64,000 nt of DNA from Duganella aceris (GTDB taxonomy: Bacteria; Pseudomonadota; Gammaproteobacteria; Burkholderiales; Burkholderiaceae_D): NCBI RefSeq assembly GCF_011090165.1, contig NZ_JAADJT010000007.1:1-64000 (forward strand), read 5' to 3'. The notes under the pieces are model-generated. The model saw only the letters and a list, made by a program, of their open reading frames with translations. It had not been told where the DNA came from and did no database searches. Made by a program: the position numbers and the translations under genes. This document shows positions 52,455 to 61,857 of this stretch, piece after piece. Each line of letters starts with the position of its first letter. The first letter of the stretch is position 1.

Positions 52455-54158
52455 TTATCTGGCGGCCTTCGCCGCCAGCGCGTTATCGCGGATGGTGTCC
52501 AGCGTGGCGCCGGGCGTGATCAGGTTGCCGTCATAGCGCAGCTCGATCAGTGCCGGCAAATTCTTGCCGTTGGCGTGCGCCAGCGCGCGTTCCAGCGCCG
52601 GGCCGAATTGTTCGGTCGCGGTCACCACCTCGCCATGCGCGCCATACGCCGCCGCCAGCGCGGCGAAATCCGGATTATGCAGCTCCGTGCCGGAGACACG
52701 GCCGGGATAGTCGCGCTCCTGGTGCATGCGGATGGTGCCGAACATGCCGTTGTTGAACACGATGATGACCACGCCGGCCTGGTACTGCACGGCGGTGGCC
52801 AGCTCCTGGCCGTTCATCATGTACTCGCCGTCGCCGGCGAAGGTGATCACGGTGCGCTGCGGCGCGATGATCTTGGCGGCGACGCCGGCCGGCACGCTGT
52901 AGCCCATCGCGCCGCTGGTCGGCGCCAGCTGCGTGCGCATGCCGCCGTAGCTGTGGAAGCGGTGCGCCCAGGTGGCGTAGTTGCCGGCGCCGTTGGTGAT
53001 GATAGTGTCGTGCGGCGCGATCTTGTCGATCTGCCGCACCACCTGCCACAAGTCCAGCGGCGCCTTGCCGTCCTTGAAGATGGCCGGCTGTTCCCGCCAT
53101 GCCGCGTACTCGGCGCGCGCTTCGGCGATGGCGCCGGCCCAGGCCGACGCGTCGACCGGTTCCATCGCCGCCAGCATCGCCACCACTTGCGGCATGCCGC
53201 TGTTGATCATCACCTCCGCCTGATACACGCTGCCCAGTTCCTCGGCGTCCGCGTGGACGTGGATCAGGCGTTGCGCCGGCACCGGCGCGGCGATCAGCGT
53301 GTAGCCGCCGGTGGTCATCTCGCCCAGGCGCGGGCCGATGGCCAGGATCACGTCGGCGTCGCGCACGCGCGCGGCCAGCTTCGGATTGATGCCGATGCCG
53401 ACATCGCCGATGTAGTTCGGGTGCGCGTTGTCCAGCAGATCCTGGAAGCGGAAGGCGCAGGCGACCGGCAGCTGGTTGGCTTCGGCGAAGCGCTGCAGGT
53501 CGGCGCAGGCCTGTTCGTTCCAGCCGCCGCCGCCCAGCAGGACCAGCGGGCGTTTCGCGCCGGCCAGCATGGCGCGCACGGTGTCGATCTGCGCGGCGGC
53601 CGGCGAAGCTTGCACCGCCTGGTAGCGGCGCGTGTCGGCCACCGTTGCCTGCTCGATCAGCATGTCCTCCGGCAGCGCCAGCACCACCGGGCCGGGCCGG
53701 CCGCTGGTGGCGACCTGGAATGCGCGCGCCAGGTATTCGGGAATGCGGTCGGCGCGGTCGATCTGCGCCACCCACTTGGCCATCTGGCCGTACATGCGGC
53801 GGTAGTCGATTTCCTGGAACGCCTCGCGGTCGGTGAAGTCGTTGCCGACCTGGCCGATGAACAGGATCAGCGGCGACGAGTCCTGGTAGGCGGTGTGCAC
53901 GCCGATCGATGCGTTGGTGGCGCCGGGGCCGCGGGTGACGAAGCAGATGCCGGGCTTGCCGGTCATCTTGCCGTAGGCGTCGGCCATGAAGGCGGCGCCG
54001 CCTTCCTGGCGGTTGATGATGAAGCGAATGTCGGAATCGTGCAGCGCGTCGAGCACGTCCAGGTAGCTCTCGCCGGGCACGCCAAAGGCGGTGTCGACGC
54101 CGTGGATCTTCAGGGCGTCGACCAGGATCTGGCCGCCGGAGCGGGATGGTTGCGTCAT
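52455..54158 (-). CDS. Thiamine-diphosphate-dependent enzyme (acetolactate-synthase-like)
   Basis: This 567-aa protein has the three-domain fold of acetohydroxyacid-synthase/oxalyl-CoA-type enzymes. The N-terminal part carries the catalytic Glu in NRQEGGAAFMADAYGK, the centre a Rossmann domain (LVLLGGGGWNEQA), and the C-terminal part the ThDP motif GDGEYMMNGQELATAVQYQAGVVIIVFNN. It lacks a neighbouring small subunit and branched-chain amino-acid genes, so it is probably a catabolic paralogue and not biosynthetic IlvB. ATG 54158 (MTQPSRSGG) is preferred. An in-frame ATG further up (MTHTSP) has no better site. The substrate is unknown. Confidence 0.85.
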   Translation of the reverse strand: MTQPSRSGGQILVDALKIHGVDTAFGVPGESYLDVLDALHDSDIRFIINRQEGGAAFMADAYGKMTGKPGICFVTRGPGATNASIGVHTAYQDSSPLILFIGQVGNDFTDREAFQEIDYRRMYGQMAKWVAQIDRADRIPEYLARAFQVATSGRPGPVVLALPEDMLIEQATVADTRRYQAVQASPAAAQIDTVRAMLAGAKRPLVLLGGGGWNEQACADLQRFAEANQLPVACAFRFQDLLDNAHPNYIGDVGIGINPKLAARVRDADVILAIGPRLGEMTTGGYTLIAAPVPAQRLIHVHADAEELGSVYQAEVMINSGMPQVVAMLAAMEPVDASAWAGAIAEARAEYAAWREQPAIFKDGKAPLDLWQVVRQIDKIAPHDTIITNGAGNYATWAHRFHSYGGMRTQLAPTSGAMGYSVPAGVAAKIIAPQRTVITFAGDGEYMMNGQELATAVQYQAGVVIIVFNNGMFGTIRMHQERDYPGRVSGTELHNPDFAALAAAYGAHGEVVTATEQFGPALERALAHANGKNLPALIELRYDGNLITPGATLDTIRDNALAAKAAR

Positions 54159-54279
54159 GGTGCAGGCCTTATCGGGTGAGGTATGCGTCATTCTAAGGCG
54201 GGGGCGAAGGTGGAGCTTTTCAAATGGCGACACCAAATTACAGATTTAGCGGGCGCGCCACCCCGCAAACCGGAGACGT

Positions 54280-54306
54280 GGGGTCGGACCCAAAGGGTCC
54301 GACCCC
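54280..54306. repeat. 27-bp palindrome with GGGTCGGACCC core
   Basis: GGGGTCGGACCC (54280-54291) and GGGTCCGACCCC (54295-54306) form a perfect 12-bp stem with an AAA loop, between the thiamine-enzyme start and the RNase P RNA promoter. It belongs to the same GGGTC-type palindromes as 38134-38163. Confidence 0.75.
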
Positions 54307-54333
54307 TGCGGCCGCCTTGCGGGTGAGGGCATC

Positions 54334-54342
54334 TGTTACAAT
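54334..54342 (+). promoter_or_regulatory. Extended -10 promoter of the RNase P RNA gene
   Basis: TGTTACAAT gives a TGn extended -10 with TACAAT at 54337-54342, eight bases before the RNA start near 54350. A weak TTGCGG lies upstream (54317-54322) at too short a spacing, so the extended -10 probably carries the promoter. Confidence 0.65.
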
Positions 54343-54349
54343 ACCGCCT

Positions 54350-54680
54350 GAAGCAAGCCAGACAGCCGCTGGCCAGCGCGTAATGCCTGGCGGGAGGAAG
54401 GTCCGGACTCCATAGAGCGGGGTGACGGTTAACGGCCGTCCGCTGAAAGCCTTTCGGGGTATAAGGCGAGGAATAGGGCCACAGAGACGAGCGTATTAAG
54501 TTACGGTGAAACGCGGTAACCTCCACCTGGTGCAATTCCAAATAGGCACGCGATGATGCTGCTCGCGGAGCGTGCGGGTAGGAAGCTTGAGCGCTGGAGT
54601 AATCCAGCGCCTAGAGGAATGGCTGTCATAGCGCAGGTTCGCCTGCGCCGTAACAAAATCCGGCCTATCGGCTTGCTTCA
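54350..54680 (+). ncRNA. rnpB: RNase P RNA (class A)
   Basis: The M1-type RNA of RNase P cleaves 5' leaders from tRNA precursors. The ends GAAGCAAGCC (54350-54359) and GGCTTGCTTC (54670-54679) form the 10-bp P1 helix. Conserved core blocks are visible: GAGGAAGGTCCGGACTCC after P4, the GGGTATAAGGCGAGGAATAGGG-type stretch near 54455-54480, and the P4-partner region near 54640. Length (~330 nt) is normal. No T-rich terminator is seen before glpK (54747). Confidence 0.95.
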
Positions 54681-54746
54681 ACTAATAATGATTTCGCGGC
54701 GGCCGCCGGATCGAAGCGCACGCTGCGTCGACCGGGGACTTCGCCG

Positions 54747-56237
54747 ATGAAAAAATACATACTGGCCTTGGATCAAGGCACCACCAGTTCGCGCGCCATC
54801 CTGTTCGATCATCAGGGACGGATCCTCGGCAGCGCGGCGCAAGAGTTCCCCCAATATTTCCCGCAGCCCGGCTGGGTCGAGCACGACCCGGATGAGATCT
54901 GGCACAGCCAGCTCGCCGTGGCGCGCAAAGTCCTGCTGGACCACCATATAGAGAGCAACCAGATCCTCGCCATCGGCATCGCCAACCAGCGCGAGACCAC
55001 CGTGGTGTGGGACCGCGCGACCGGCGAGGCGATCGCGCCGGCCATCGTCTGGCAGGACCGCCGCACCGCCGACACCTGCGAAGCGCTGCGCGCCGCCGGC
55101 AAGGCCAAAAAAATCACCGACATCACCGGCCTGGAGCTGGACGCCTACTTTTCCGCCACCAAGCTGCAATGGCTGCTGGACCACGTGCCCGGCGCGCGCG
55201 AACGGGCGCGCAAGGGCGAGCTGGCCTTCGGCACCGTCGACAGCTGGCTGGTGTTCAAGCTGACCGGCGAGCACGTCACCGACGTCAGCAACGCCTCGCG
55301 CACCATGCTGTTCAACATACACCTGATGCGCTGGGACATCGACCTGCTGCATCTGTTCGACATCCCCGAGGAGATGCTGCCGACGGTGGTGTCGTCGAGC
55401 GAGGAGGTGGGCACCACCAGGGCGTCGCTGTTCGGCGCGGCGATTCCGGTGGCGGGCATCGCCGGCGACCAGCAGGCGGCCACCTTCGGCCAGGCTTGCC
55501 TGAAGCCGGGCATGGCCAAGAACACCTACGGCACCGGCTGTTTCATGCTGATGCAGCTGGGCGGCCATCCGGTGGCGTCGCACAACCGGCTGCTGACCAC
55601 GGTGGGCTGGCGGGTCGACGGCGCCACCGGTTACCTGCTCGAAGGCAGCGTGTTCATGGGCGGCGCCACGGTGCAATGGCTGCGCGACGGACTGGGCATC
55701 ATCGCCAAGTCCAGCGACGTCGAGGCGCTGGCCGCCAGCGTGCCGGACAGCGGCGGCGTCTTCATGGTGCCGGCCTTCGTCGGCCTTGGCGCGCCGCACT
55801 GGGATCCGTACGCGCGCGGTTCGCTGACGGGACTGAGCCGGGGCAGCAACCGCGCCCACATCGCGCGCGCCGCGCTGGAGGCGATCGCCTACCAGAGCGC
55901 CGAGCTGATGGCGGCGATGCAGAAGGATGTCGAGGCGTCGCACCGCTCGCTGCCGCTGATCGAGATGCGCGCCGACGGCGGCGCCGCCCGCAACGACCTG
56001 CTGATGCAATTCCAGGCCGATCTGCTGGGCGTGCCGGTGCTGCGGCCGCAGGTGACCGAAACCACCGCGCTGGGCGCCGCCTACCTGGCCGGGCTGGCGG
56101 TGGGCTTCTGGGACAGTCAGGAGGAAATCGCCGCCCAATGGGCCTGCGAGCGCCGCTTCGAACCCGCCATGGGCCCCGACCAGCGCGCCGCGCTGCTGGA
56201 GCGATGGGCGCGCGCCGTCGAACGCTCGAAATCCTAG
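54747..56237 (+). CDS. glpK: Glycerol kinase
   Basis: This 496-aa FGGY-family kinase makes sn-glycerol-3-phosphate from glycerol and ATP. It begins [21 protein letters not shown]. The family blocks [59 protein letters not shown] and the second signature [17 protein letters not shown] are present, with the ATP-site [21 protein letters not shown]. No glpF or glpD is adjacent. It follows rnpB by 66 bp with no clear promoter of its own in the gap. Confidence 0.97.
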   Translation: MKKYILALDQGTTSSRAILFDHQGRILGSAAQEFPQYFPQPGWVEHDPDEIWHSQLAVARKVLLDHHIESNQILAIGIANQRETTVVWDRATGEAIAPAIVWQDRRTADTCEALRAAGKAKKITDITGLELDAYFSATKLQWLLDHVPGARERARKGELAFGTVDSWLVFKLTGEHVTDVSNASRTMLFNIHLMRWDIDLLHLFDIPEEMLPTVVSSSEEVGTTRASLFGAAIPVAGIAGDQQAATFGQACLKPGMAKNTYGTGCFMLMQLGGHPVASHNRLLTTVGWRVDGATGYLLEGSVFMGGATVQWLRDGLGIIAKSSDVEALAASVPDSGGVFMVPAFVGLGAPHWDPYARGSLTGLSRGSNRAHIARAALEAIAYQSAELMAAMQKDVEASHRSLPLIEMRADGGAARNDLLMQFQADLLGVPVLRPQVTETTALGAAYLAGLAVGFWDSQEEIAAQWACERRFEPAMGPDQRAALLERWARAVERSKS

Positions 56238-56687
56238 TTTTGATGGGCGTATAATAGTGGCTTCAGTGCGGGCGATGGCCTATAATTTGTATAGACAAGT
56301 CGTCCGCCGCAGCATTAAAGCAGGTGAAGTTAGGCATGGTTGTTAAAGGTTTTCTGAAGGTTCTCATTCCGCGTAATTGCGCTATCGGCGCGACATACTG
56401 GCACTATCCTCCCCAAAATCCCGATTTTTCGCTCCCCGCACCAGCGACCTCGACCGTTGTCGATTTGCTACTGCAATGTTGGCGATCTGCAACTATATGC
56501 TTTTATTTCACTATTTTATTTAAGTCATTTTCATGGCTAAACACATGTGCATAGATGAGGTTGCACATTCATAGTCTGACATAAGTACTTAATTTATCGG
56601 ACTATTTTATTTCTACCCGGCTTCAAGGAATCACGCTAAGTCCTTAATTTCATTAATAAAATCCCCGTTTCGATTGGCTGAAACCGC
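56238..56687. other. AT-rich region between glpK and the mra promoter
   Basis: About 450 bp without a supported gene. TATAAT boxes occur at 56250-56255 and 56281-56286 without good -35 partners. A frame at 56324-56554 (76 aa) has no recognisable motif or convincing start. AT content is high from about 56450 on, typical of a promoter-rich or foreign stretch. Confidence 0.45.
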
Positions 56688-56749
56688 TTGACCACTATTC
56701 TTGCATCCACTAAAGTGGGCATCTGTGTGAAAAAGTGTCTTTTTGTGGG
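56688..56749 (+). promoter_or_regulatory. mra cluster promoter with four MraZ boxes
   Basis: TTGACC (56688-56693), a 17-bp spacer and TAAAGT (56711-56716) form the promoter. GTGGG (56715-56719), GTGTG (56725-56729), GTGTC (56735-56739) and GTGGG (56745-56749) repeat at exact 10-bp steps, the arrangement bound by MraZ, with the first box touching the -10. MraZ made from 56839 would autorepress the division and cell-wall operon. Confidence 0.88.
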
Positions 56750-56838
56750 AAATTTCACCCGACTTAGCGGCGGGGGAGATGAAACAGGGAAGTCGGTTTT
56801 CATGCTCCGCTAATCATACTGAGGTCAAAGGTAATCCC

Positions 56839-57267
56839 GTGTTTCAAGGCGCGTCCGCACTCAATCTCGATGCCAAAGGCAGGATGTCTATCCCCGCCAA
56901 GCACCGTGACGCGCTTTCGATCCAATGCGAAGGCCGCCTCACCCTGACGCGCCATCCCGACGGCTGCGTCATGCTGTTCCCCCGTCCCGTGTGGGAACAA
57001 CACCGTCAACAGATTTCCAGCTGGCCGATGCAGGCCCGCGCCTGGCAACGTATTTTCCTTGGCTACGCCACCGACGTCGAAATGGACACCGCCGGCCGCA
57101 TCCTGGTCTCGCCGGAACTGCGCGCCGCCGCAGGCATCGAGCGCGAGGTCATGATGATGGGCATGGGCTCCCACTTCGAAATCTGGGACGCCGCCAAGAT
57201 GGCGGAAAAAGAGCAGCAGGCGATGGATGCCGGCACCCCTGATGTACTCGCCAATTTCTCTTTCTAA
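56839..57267 (+). CDS. mraZ: Transcriptional regulator MraZ
   Basis: This 142-aa double SpoVT/AbrB-fold protein is the autorepressor of the division/cell-wall cluster. GTG 56839 ([22 protein letters not shown]) is the start because it gives the normal length. A longer frame from 56743 would begin inside the operator. The two DxxGR repeats ([10 protein letters not shown] and [14 protein letters not shown]) form the DNA-binding face. It is directly followed by rsmH (9-bp gap). Confidence 0.95.
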   Translation: MFQGASALNLDAKGRMSIPAKHRDALSIQCEGRLTLTRHPDGCVMLFPRPVWEQHRQQISSWPMQARAWQRIFLGYATDVEMDTAGRILVSPELRAAAGIEREVMMMGMGSHFEIWDAAKMAEKEQQAMDAGTPDVLANFSF

Positions 57268-57276
57268 GGTCCCGCC

Positions 57277-58239
57277 ATGACAACAACAGCGGTGCCGGAA
57301 TTTCAGCATCGTACGGTGCTGCTAGACGAAGCGGTCGATGCGCTGGCGCTGGCCGGCGCGCGCGCCGACGGCGTCTACGTCGACGGCACCTTCGGCCGCG
57401 GCGGCCATTCGCGCCTGATCCTGTCGAAGCTGGGCGCCAAGGCGCGCCTGATCGCCTTCGACAAGGACCTGCAGGCGATCGCCACCGCCGAGCAGATCGA
57501 CGACCCGCGCTTCACCATCGTGCACGACAGCTTCGCCACCATGCGCGCGGCGCTGGCCGAGCGCGACGCGTCCAAGGTGGACGGCATCCTGCTCGACCTG
57601 GGCATCTCGTCGCCGCAGGTGGACGACGCCGCGCGCGGCTTCAGCTTCCGCAACGATGGCCCGCTCGACATGCGCATGGATACCACGCGCGGCATGTCGG
57701 CGGCGGAGTGGCTTGCCACGGAAACCGAACAGACACTGGAAAAGGTGATTAAAGAATATGGGGAAGAACGGTTTGCTTTTCAGATTGCAAAGGCGATTGT
57801 TGCTCGCAGGGCAGTCGAGCCAATTTCAACCACACGACAGCTTGCCGGCATCGTGGCAGGCGCGGTCAAGACTCGGGAAAAGGGCAAGGATCCGGCAACC
57901 CGCACTTTTCAGGCTATCCGGATTTTCATCAATAAAGAGCTTGAAGACCTCGAAGCCGTACTGACCCAGGCCTACGACAGCCTGGCGCCGGGCGGCATCA
58001 TCGCCATCATCAGCTTCCATTCACTGGAAGACCGCATGGTCAAGCGCTTCTTCGCGTCCAAGGCCAATGTCGAACAGCCGGACCGGCGCCTGCCGATCCG
58101 CGCGGTCGACCTGCCGCAGCCGGAGCTCAAGCTGATCTCGAAGATGAAGCCGTCCGACGCCGAGATCGACGCCAATCCGCGTTCCCGCTCGGCGGTGATG
58201 CGCGTGGCGCGCCGGCTACCGATTCCGGAGGGCGCGTGA
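57277..58239 (+). CDS. rsmH: 16S rRNA (cytosine1402-N4)-methyltransferase
   Basis: This 320-aa SAM-dependent enzyme modifies 16S rRNA C1402. Signatures are [15 protein letters not shown], the SAM loop [48 protein letters not shown], and the end-of-domain [16 protein letters not shown]. The segment 57721-57960 has about 51 % GC by hand count, against about 72 % in the preceding line, while the protein stays intact, so the gene looks mosaic. It overlaps ftsL by 4 bp. Confidence 0.96.
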   Translation: MTTTAVPEFQHRTVLLDEAVDALALAGARADGVYVDGTFGRGGHSRLILSKLGAKARLIAFDKDLQAIATAEQIDDPRFTIVHDSFATMRAALAERDASKVDGILLDLGISSPQVDDAARGFSFRNDGPLDMRMDTTRGMSAAEWLATETEQTLEKVIKEYGEERFAFQIAKAIVARRAVEPISTTRQLAGIVAGAVKTREKGKDPATRTFQAIRIFINKELEDLEAVLTQAYDSLAPGGIIAIISFHSLEDRMVKRFFASKANVEQPDRRLPIRAVDLPQPELKLISKMKPSDAEIDANPRSRSAVMRVARRLPIPEGA

Positions 58240-58511
58240 GCGGCAAGATCAACGCGGTGTTGACGGCGTTGCTGGTCGCTTGCGGCCTGTCGCTGGTTAA
58301 CGCGCAATACCAGGCGCGCCATCTGTTCATCGAACTGGAACGCACGCAGTCGCAGGCACGCCAGCTCGATATCGAATGGGCGCAGCTGCAGCTCGACCAG
58401 TCGACGCTGGGCAAGCACGCGCGCATCGAAGAGATCGCGCGCCGCGACCTGAACATGACGCCGCTGACCTCCGCGCGCACGCAGTACCTGACGCCGGAGG
58501 CATCGAAATGA
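58236..58511 (+). CDS. ftsL: Cell-division protein FtsL
   Basis: This 91-aa bitopic inner-membrane protein starts at GTG 58236, overlapping the rsmH stop (GTGA). It has one N-terminal helix ([21 protein letters not shown]) and a periplasmic leucine-zipper-like coiled coil ([29 protein letters not shown]). It links FtsQ/FtsB with FtsW/FtsI in the divisome. Its stop overlaps the ftsI start (ATGA). Confidence 0.92.
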   Translation: MSGKINAVLTALLVACGLSLVNAQYQARHLFIELERTQSQARQLDIEWAQLQLDQSTLGKHARIEEIARRDLNMTPLTSARTQYLTPEASK

Positions 58512-60283
58512 GCCGTGGCGGCAATGTGAACACCTCGCGCGTGGCCCGCTCCAAGGGCGTGCCGTTCTCGAAGAACCCCGTATTGGCGGTGCGTCTGCCG
58601 GTATGGCGTTCGCGCGTCGTGCTGTTCGTCATGTTCGCCGCCTTCGCCGGACTGGCCGCGCGCGCGCTGTGGCTGCAAGGCTTGTCGACCCAGTTCCTGC
58701 AAAAGCAGGGCGAGATCCGTTATGCGCGCACGCTGGACCTGCCGGCCACGCGCGGCAAGATCACCGATCGCGACGGTCAGGTGCTGGCGTCGTCGGTGCC
58801 GGTCAAGGCCATCTGGGCGATTCCCGACGACGTGCAGGAAGCCGCGCCGGCCAAGCTGAAACAGCTGGCGAAACTGCTGGGCATGAGCGACGCCGACCTG
58901 CAGAAAAAACTCGATTCGGACCGTGGCTTCGTCTACCTCAAGCGGCAGGTCGAGCAGGATGTCGCCGACCAGATCACCAAGCTGGGGATCGAGGGCATCC
59001 AGACCCGCAAGGAATACAAGCGCTTCTACCCGCAGGGCGAAGTGACGACCCACGTGGTCGGCTTCACCAACGTCGAGGACATGGGCCAGGAATCGATGGA
59101 GCTGGCGCAGCAGAAGACCCTGGTCGGCCAGCCGGGCAGCCGCCGCGTGATCAAGGATCGCTTGGGCCACATCGTCGAGGACATCGAATCGGTGCGCGAG
59201 CCGCACGACGGCAAGGACCTGGCGCTGTCGATCGACAGCAAGATCCAGTACATCGCCTTCACCCAGATCAAGGACGCGGTGGAGAAGTTCCACGCCAAGG
59301 CCGGCGCCGCCGTGGTGCTGGACGTGCACACCGGCGAAGTGCTGGCGCTGGCCAACTGGCCGACCTACAATCCGAACGACCGCTCCAAGCTGACCGGCGA
59401 GCAGCTGCGTAACCGCGTCATGACCGATACCTTCGAGCCGGGTTCCTCGCTGAAGCCGTTCACGGTCGGCCTGGCGCTGGACGAGAAGCGTGTCACGCCG
59501 CACACCATGTTCGATACCGGCGCCGGCGCCATGGTGATCGCCGACCGTGTGATTCACGACACCCATCCGCATTACCTGATCGACGTGCAGACCATCATCC
59601 AGAAGTCGTCCAACATCGGCACCTCGAAGATCGCGCTGGGCATGCCGGCCGAGGACATGTGGGAAATGTTCACCAAGGTCGGCTTCGGCCAGCAGCCTAA
59701 ATGGGGCTTCCCCGGCGCGGTGGCCGGCCGCGTGCGTCCGTACAAATCGTGGCGTCCGATCGAGCAGGCCAACATGAGCTTCGGCCAGGGGATCTCGGTC
59801 TCGCTGATCCAGCTGGCGCGCGCCTACATGATCTACGCCCGCGACGGCGACATCATTCCGCTGTCGTTCCAGAAGCTGCACGAGGCGCCGCACGGCACCC
59901 AGGTGGTCAGCGCCAAGACCGCCGCCGAGATGCGCGAGATGCTGGAGATGGTCACGCTGCCGGGCGGCTCCGCCGTCAAGGCGCAGGTGCCGGGCTACCG
60001 CGTCGGCGGCAAGACCGGGACCGCGCAGAAGTTCCTCAACGGCCGCTACTCGCAAACCAAATACATCGGTAACTTCGTCGGCATGGCGCCGATGTCGGAT
60101 CCGCGCTTCATCATCGCCGTCATGATCGACGAACCGGGTGGTCCGGTGCACGTCGGCGGCGACGTGGCCGGTCCGGTGTTCTCGGCGCTGGCCGCCCAGG
60201 CGCTGCGCGCCAAGAACATCGCTCCGGACTCGGACCTGACCCATATCATCATTCCTGAATCAGCAGCACAGGGGAACATGTGA
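58508..60283 (+). CDS. ftsI: Peptidoglycan transpeptidase FtsI (PBP3)
   Basis: This 591-aa class-B penicillin-binding protein crosslinks septal peptidoglycan. One N-terminal helix (VVLFVMFAAFAGLAARALW) anchors it. The transpeptidase motifs are SSLK (FEPGSSLKPFTVG), SSN (QKSSNIGTSKIA) and KTG (GGKTGTAQKF). ATG 58508 overlaps the ftsL stop. The upstream frame from 58376 lies within ftsL and is rejected. It overlaps murE by 4 bp. Confidence 0.97.
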   Translation: MSRGGNVNTSRVARSKGVPFSKNPVLAVRLPVWRSRVVLFVMFAAFAGLAARALWLQGLSTQFLQKQGEIRYARTLDLPATRGKITDRDGQVLASSVPVKAIWAIPDDVQEAAPAKLKQLAKLLGMSDADLQKKLDSDRGFVYLKRQVEQDVADQITKLGIEGIQTRKEYKRFYPQGEVTTHVVGFTNVEDMGQESMELAQQKTLVGQPGSRRVIKDRLGHIVEDIESVREPHDGKDLALSIDSKIQYIAFTQIKDAVEKFHAKAGAAVVLDVHTGEVLALANWPTYNPNDRSKLTGEQLRNRVMTDTFEPGSSLKPFTVGLALDEKRVTPHTMFDTGAGAMVIADRVIHDTHPHYLIDVQTIIQKSSNIGTSKIALGMPAEDMWEMFTKVGFGQQPKWGFPGAVAGRVRPYKSWRPIEQANMSFGQGISVSLIQLARAYMIYARDGDIIPLSFQKLHEAPHGTQVVSAKTAAEMREMLEMVTLPGGSAVKAQVPGYRVGGKTGTAQKFLNGRYSQTKYIGNFVGMAPMSDPRFIIAVMIDEPGGPVHVGGDVAGPVFSALAAQALRAKNIAPDSDLTHIIIPESAAQGNM

Positions 60284-61857
60284 CGACTTCTCAATTCGAC
60301 CCAATGGCTGATGTTCCAACGATAGCAGCCGCAATCCGCAAGCTGGCGCCGACGGCGCACCTGGCTTCGGATTCGCGCCGCATCAAGCCGGGCGATGTTT
60401 TCTTTGCGTTTGCAGCCGACGCTGGCGCCGCCGGCGATGGGCGCAGCTTTATCGACGGCGCCATCGAGCAGGGCGCGGCGCTGGTGGTGCTCGATCCTAC
60501 GGACTTCAGCTGGAACGACGGCTGGACCGTGCCTTACCTGACGGTAGCGAGCCTGAAGCAGAACGCCGGCGCCATCGCGCACGCTTTCTATCAGCAGCCG
60601 GATGCGGCGATGTTCACCGTCGGCGTGACCGGCACCAATGGCAAGACCTCCAGCGCCGTGTGGCTGGGTCAGGCGCTGTCGCGCGGCACCGAAGCGGCCG
60701 CCGTGATCGGCACGCTGGGCGTCGGCGTGTTCCGCGCGCGCGGCGACGTGGAATACAACGTCACCGGCTACACCACGCCGGACGCGGTGCTGCTGGCGCG
60801 CACGCTGGCCGATCTGCGCGAGCAGGGCGCTGCCTCGCTGGCGATCGAGGTCTCGTCGATCGGCCTGGAACAGGGCCGCGTGGCGGGCATGCATTTCGAC
60901 GTGGCGCTGTTCACCAACCTGACGCGCGACCATCTGGACTACCACGGCACGATGGAGGCCTACGAGGCCGCCAAGACCAAGCTGTTCGACTGGCCCGGCC
61001 TGAAGACGGCGGTGGTCAATCTGGACGATCCGATGGGCGCGCGCCTGATCGCGCACCTGCAAGCCAAGCCGGCGCTGGCCGGCGCGATTCCGCTGATCGG
61101 CTACACGCTGCACGACGCGGCCGCGCGGCCCGACATCGCCGGCGTGCTGATGCTGCGCGCCAGCCAGATCCGCAGCAGCCGCAACACCGGCACCGAATTC
61201 CATCTGGAGTGCGCGCTCGGCGTGGCGCAGGTCAAGACGCAGTTGGTCGGCAACTTCAACATCAGCAACGCGCTGGGCGTGATGGGCGCGATGCTGGCCA
61301 AGGGCCTGCGCCTGCGCGCCGCCATCGACGCGGTCGAAGCGCTGCACCCGGCGCCGGGCCGCATGCAGCAGGTCGGCGGCCAGGATGCGCCGATGATCGT
61401 CATCGATTACGCGCACACGCCGGACGCGCTGGAAAAAACCCTGGCCGCGCTGCGCCAGGTCGCGACCGATCGCGGCGGCCAGCTGTGGTGCGTATTCGGC
61501 TGCGGCGGCGACCGCGATCCGGGCAAGCGTCCGCAGATGGGCAAGATCGCGCAGGCGGCCGACCATGTGCTGGTCACCAGCGACAATCCACGCAGCGAGG
61601 AGCCGCATTCGATCATCGAGCAGATCCTGGCCGGCATGGACCGCGCCAATCCGGCATCGACGGTGCAGGCGCTGGACGACCGCGCCGCCGCCATCCTGTC
61701 GGCGATCAAGCATGCCGCCAAGCCGGACGTGATCCTGCTGGCCGGTAAAGGCCATGAGCCATACCAGGAAATCAAGGGCAAGAAGCTGCCGTTCTCCGAC
61801 GCCGATCACGCGCAACTGGCGCTGTCGGCCCGTTTAACCATGATGAGGACGAATTGA
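60280..61857 (+). CDS. murE: UDP-N-acetylmuramoyl-L-alanyl-D-glutamate:meso-diaminopimelate ligase
   Basis: This 525-aa ATP-dependent Mur ligase adds meso-diaminopimelate to the peptidoglycan precursor. The ATP loop is VGVTGTNGKTSSAVWLGQAL. The meso-DAP specificity motif DNPRSEEP is present, and the carbamylated-Lys region (YEAAKTKLFDWPG) follows. GTG 60280 is embedded in the ftsI stop (ATGTGA). ATG 60304 is a less coupled alternative. It overlaps murF by one base. Confidence 0.95.
   Translation: MTTSQFDPMADVPTIAAAIRKLAPTAHLASDSRRIKPGDVFFAFAADAGAAGDGRSFIDGAIEQGAALVVLDPTDFSWNDGWTVPYLTVASLKQNAGAIAHAFYQQPDAAMFTVGVTGTNGKTSSAVWLGQALSRGTEAAAVIGTLGVGVFRARGDVEYNVTGYTTPDAVLLARTLADLREQGAASLAIEVSSIGLEQGRVAGMHFDVALFTNLTRDHLDYHGTMEAYEAAKTKLFDWPGLKTAVVNLDDPMGARLIAHLQAKPALAGAIPLIGYTLHDAAARPDIAGVLMLRASQIRSSRNTGTEFHLECALGVAQVKTQLVGNFNISNALGVMGAMLAKGLRLRAAIDAVEALHPAPGRMQQVGGQDAPMIVIDYAHTPDALEKTLAALRQVATDRGGQLWCVFGCGGDRDPGKRPQMGKIAQAADHVLVTSDNPRSEEPHSIIEQILAGMDRANPASTVQALDDRAAAILSAIKHAAKPDVILLAGKGHEPYQEIKGKKLPFSDADHAQLALSARLTMMRTN

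Noticed and set aside
56324..56554. 76-aa open frame before the mra promoter
   Set aside because: It has no convincing start or motif, and its composition matches non-coding AT-rich DNA.
58127..60244. 705-aa open frame on the minus strand
   Set aside because: It is antisense to ftsI and has no recognisable motif.
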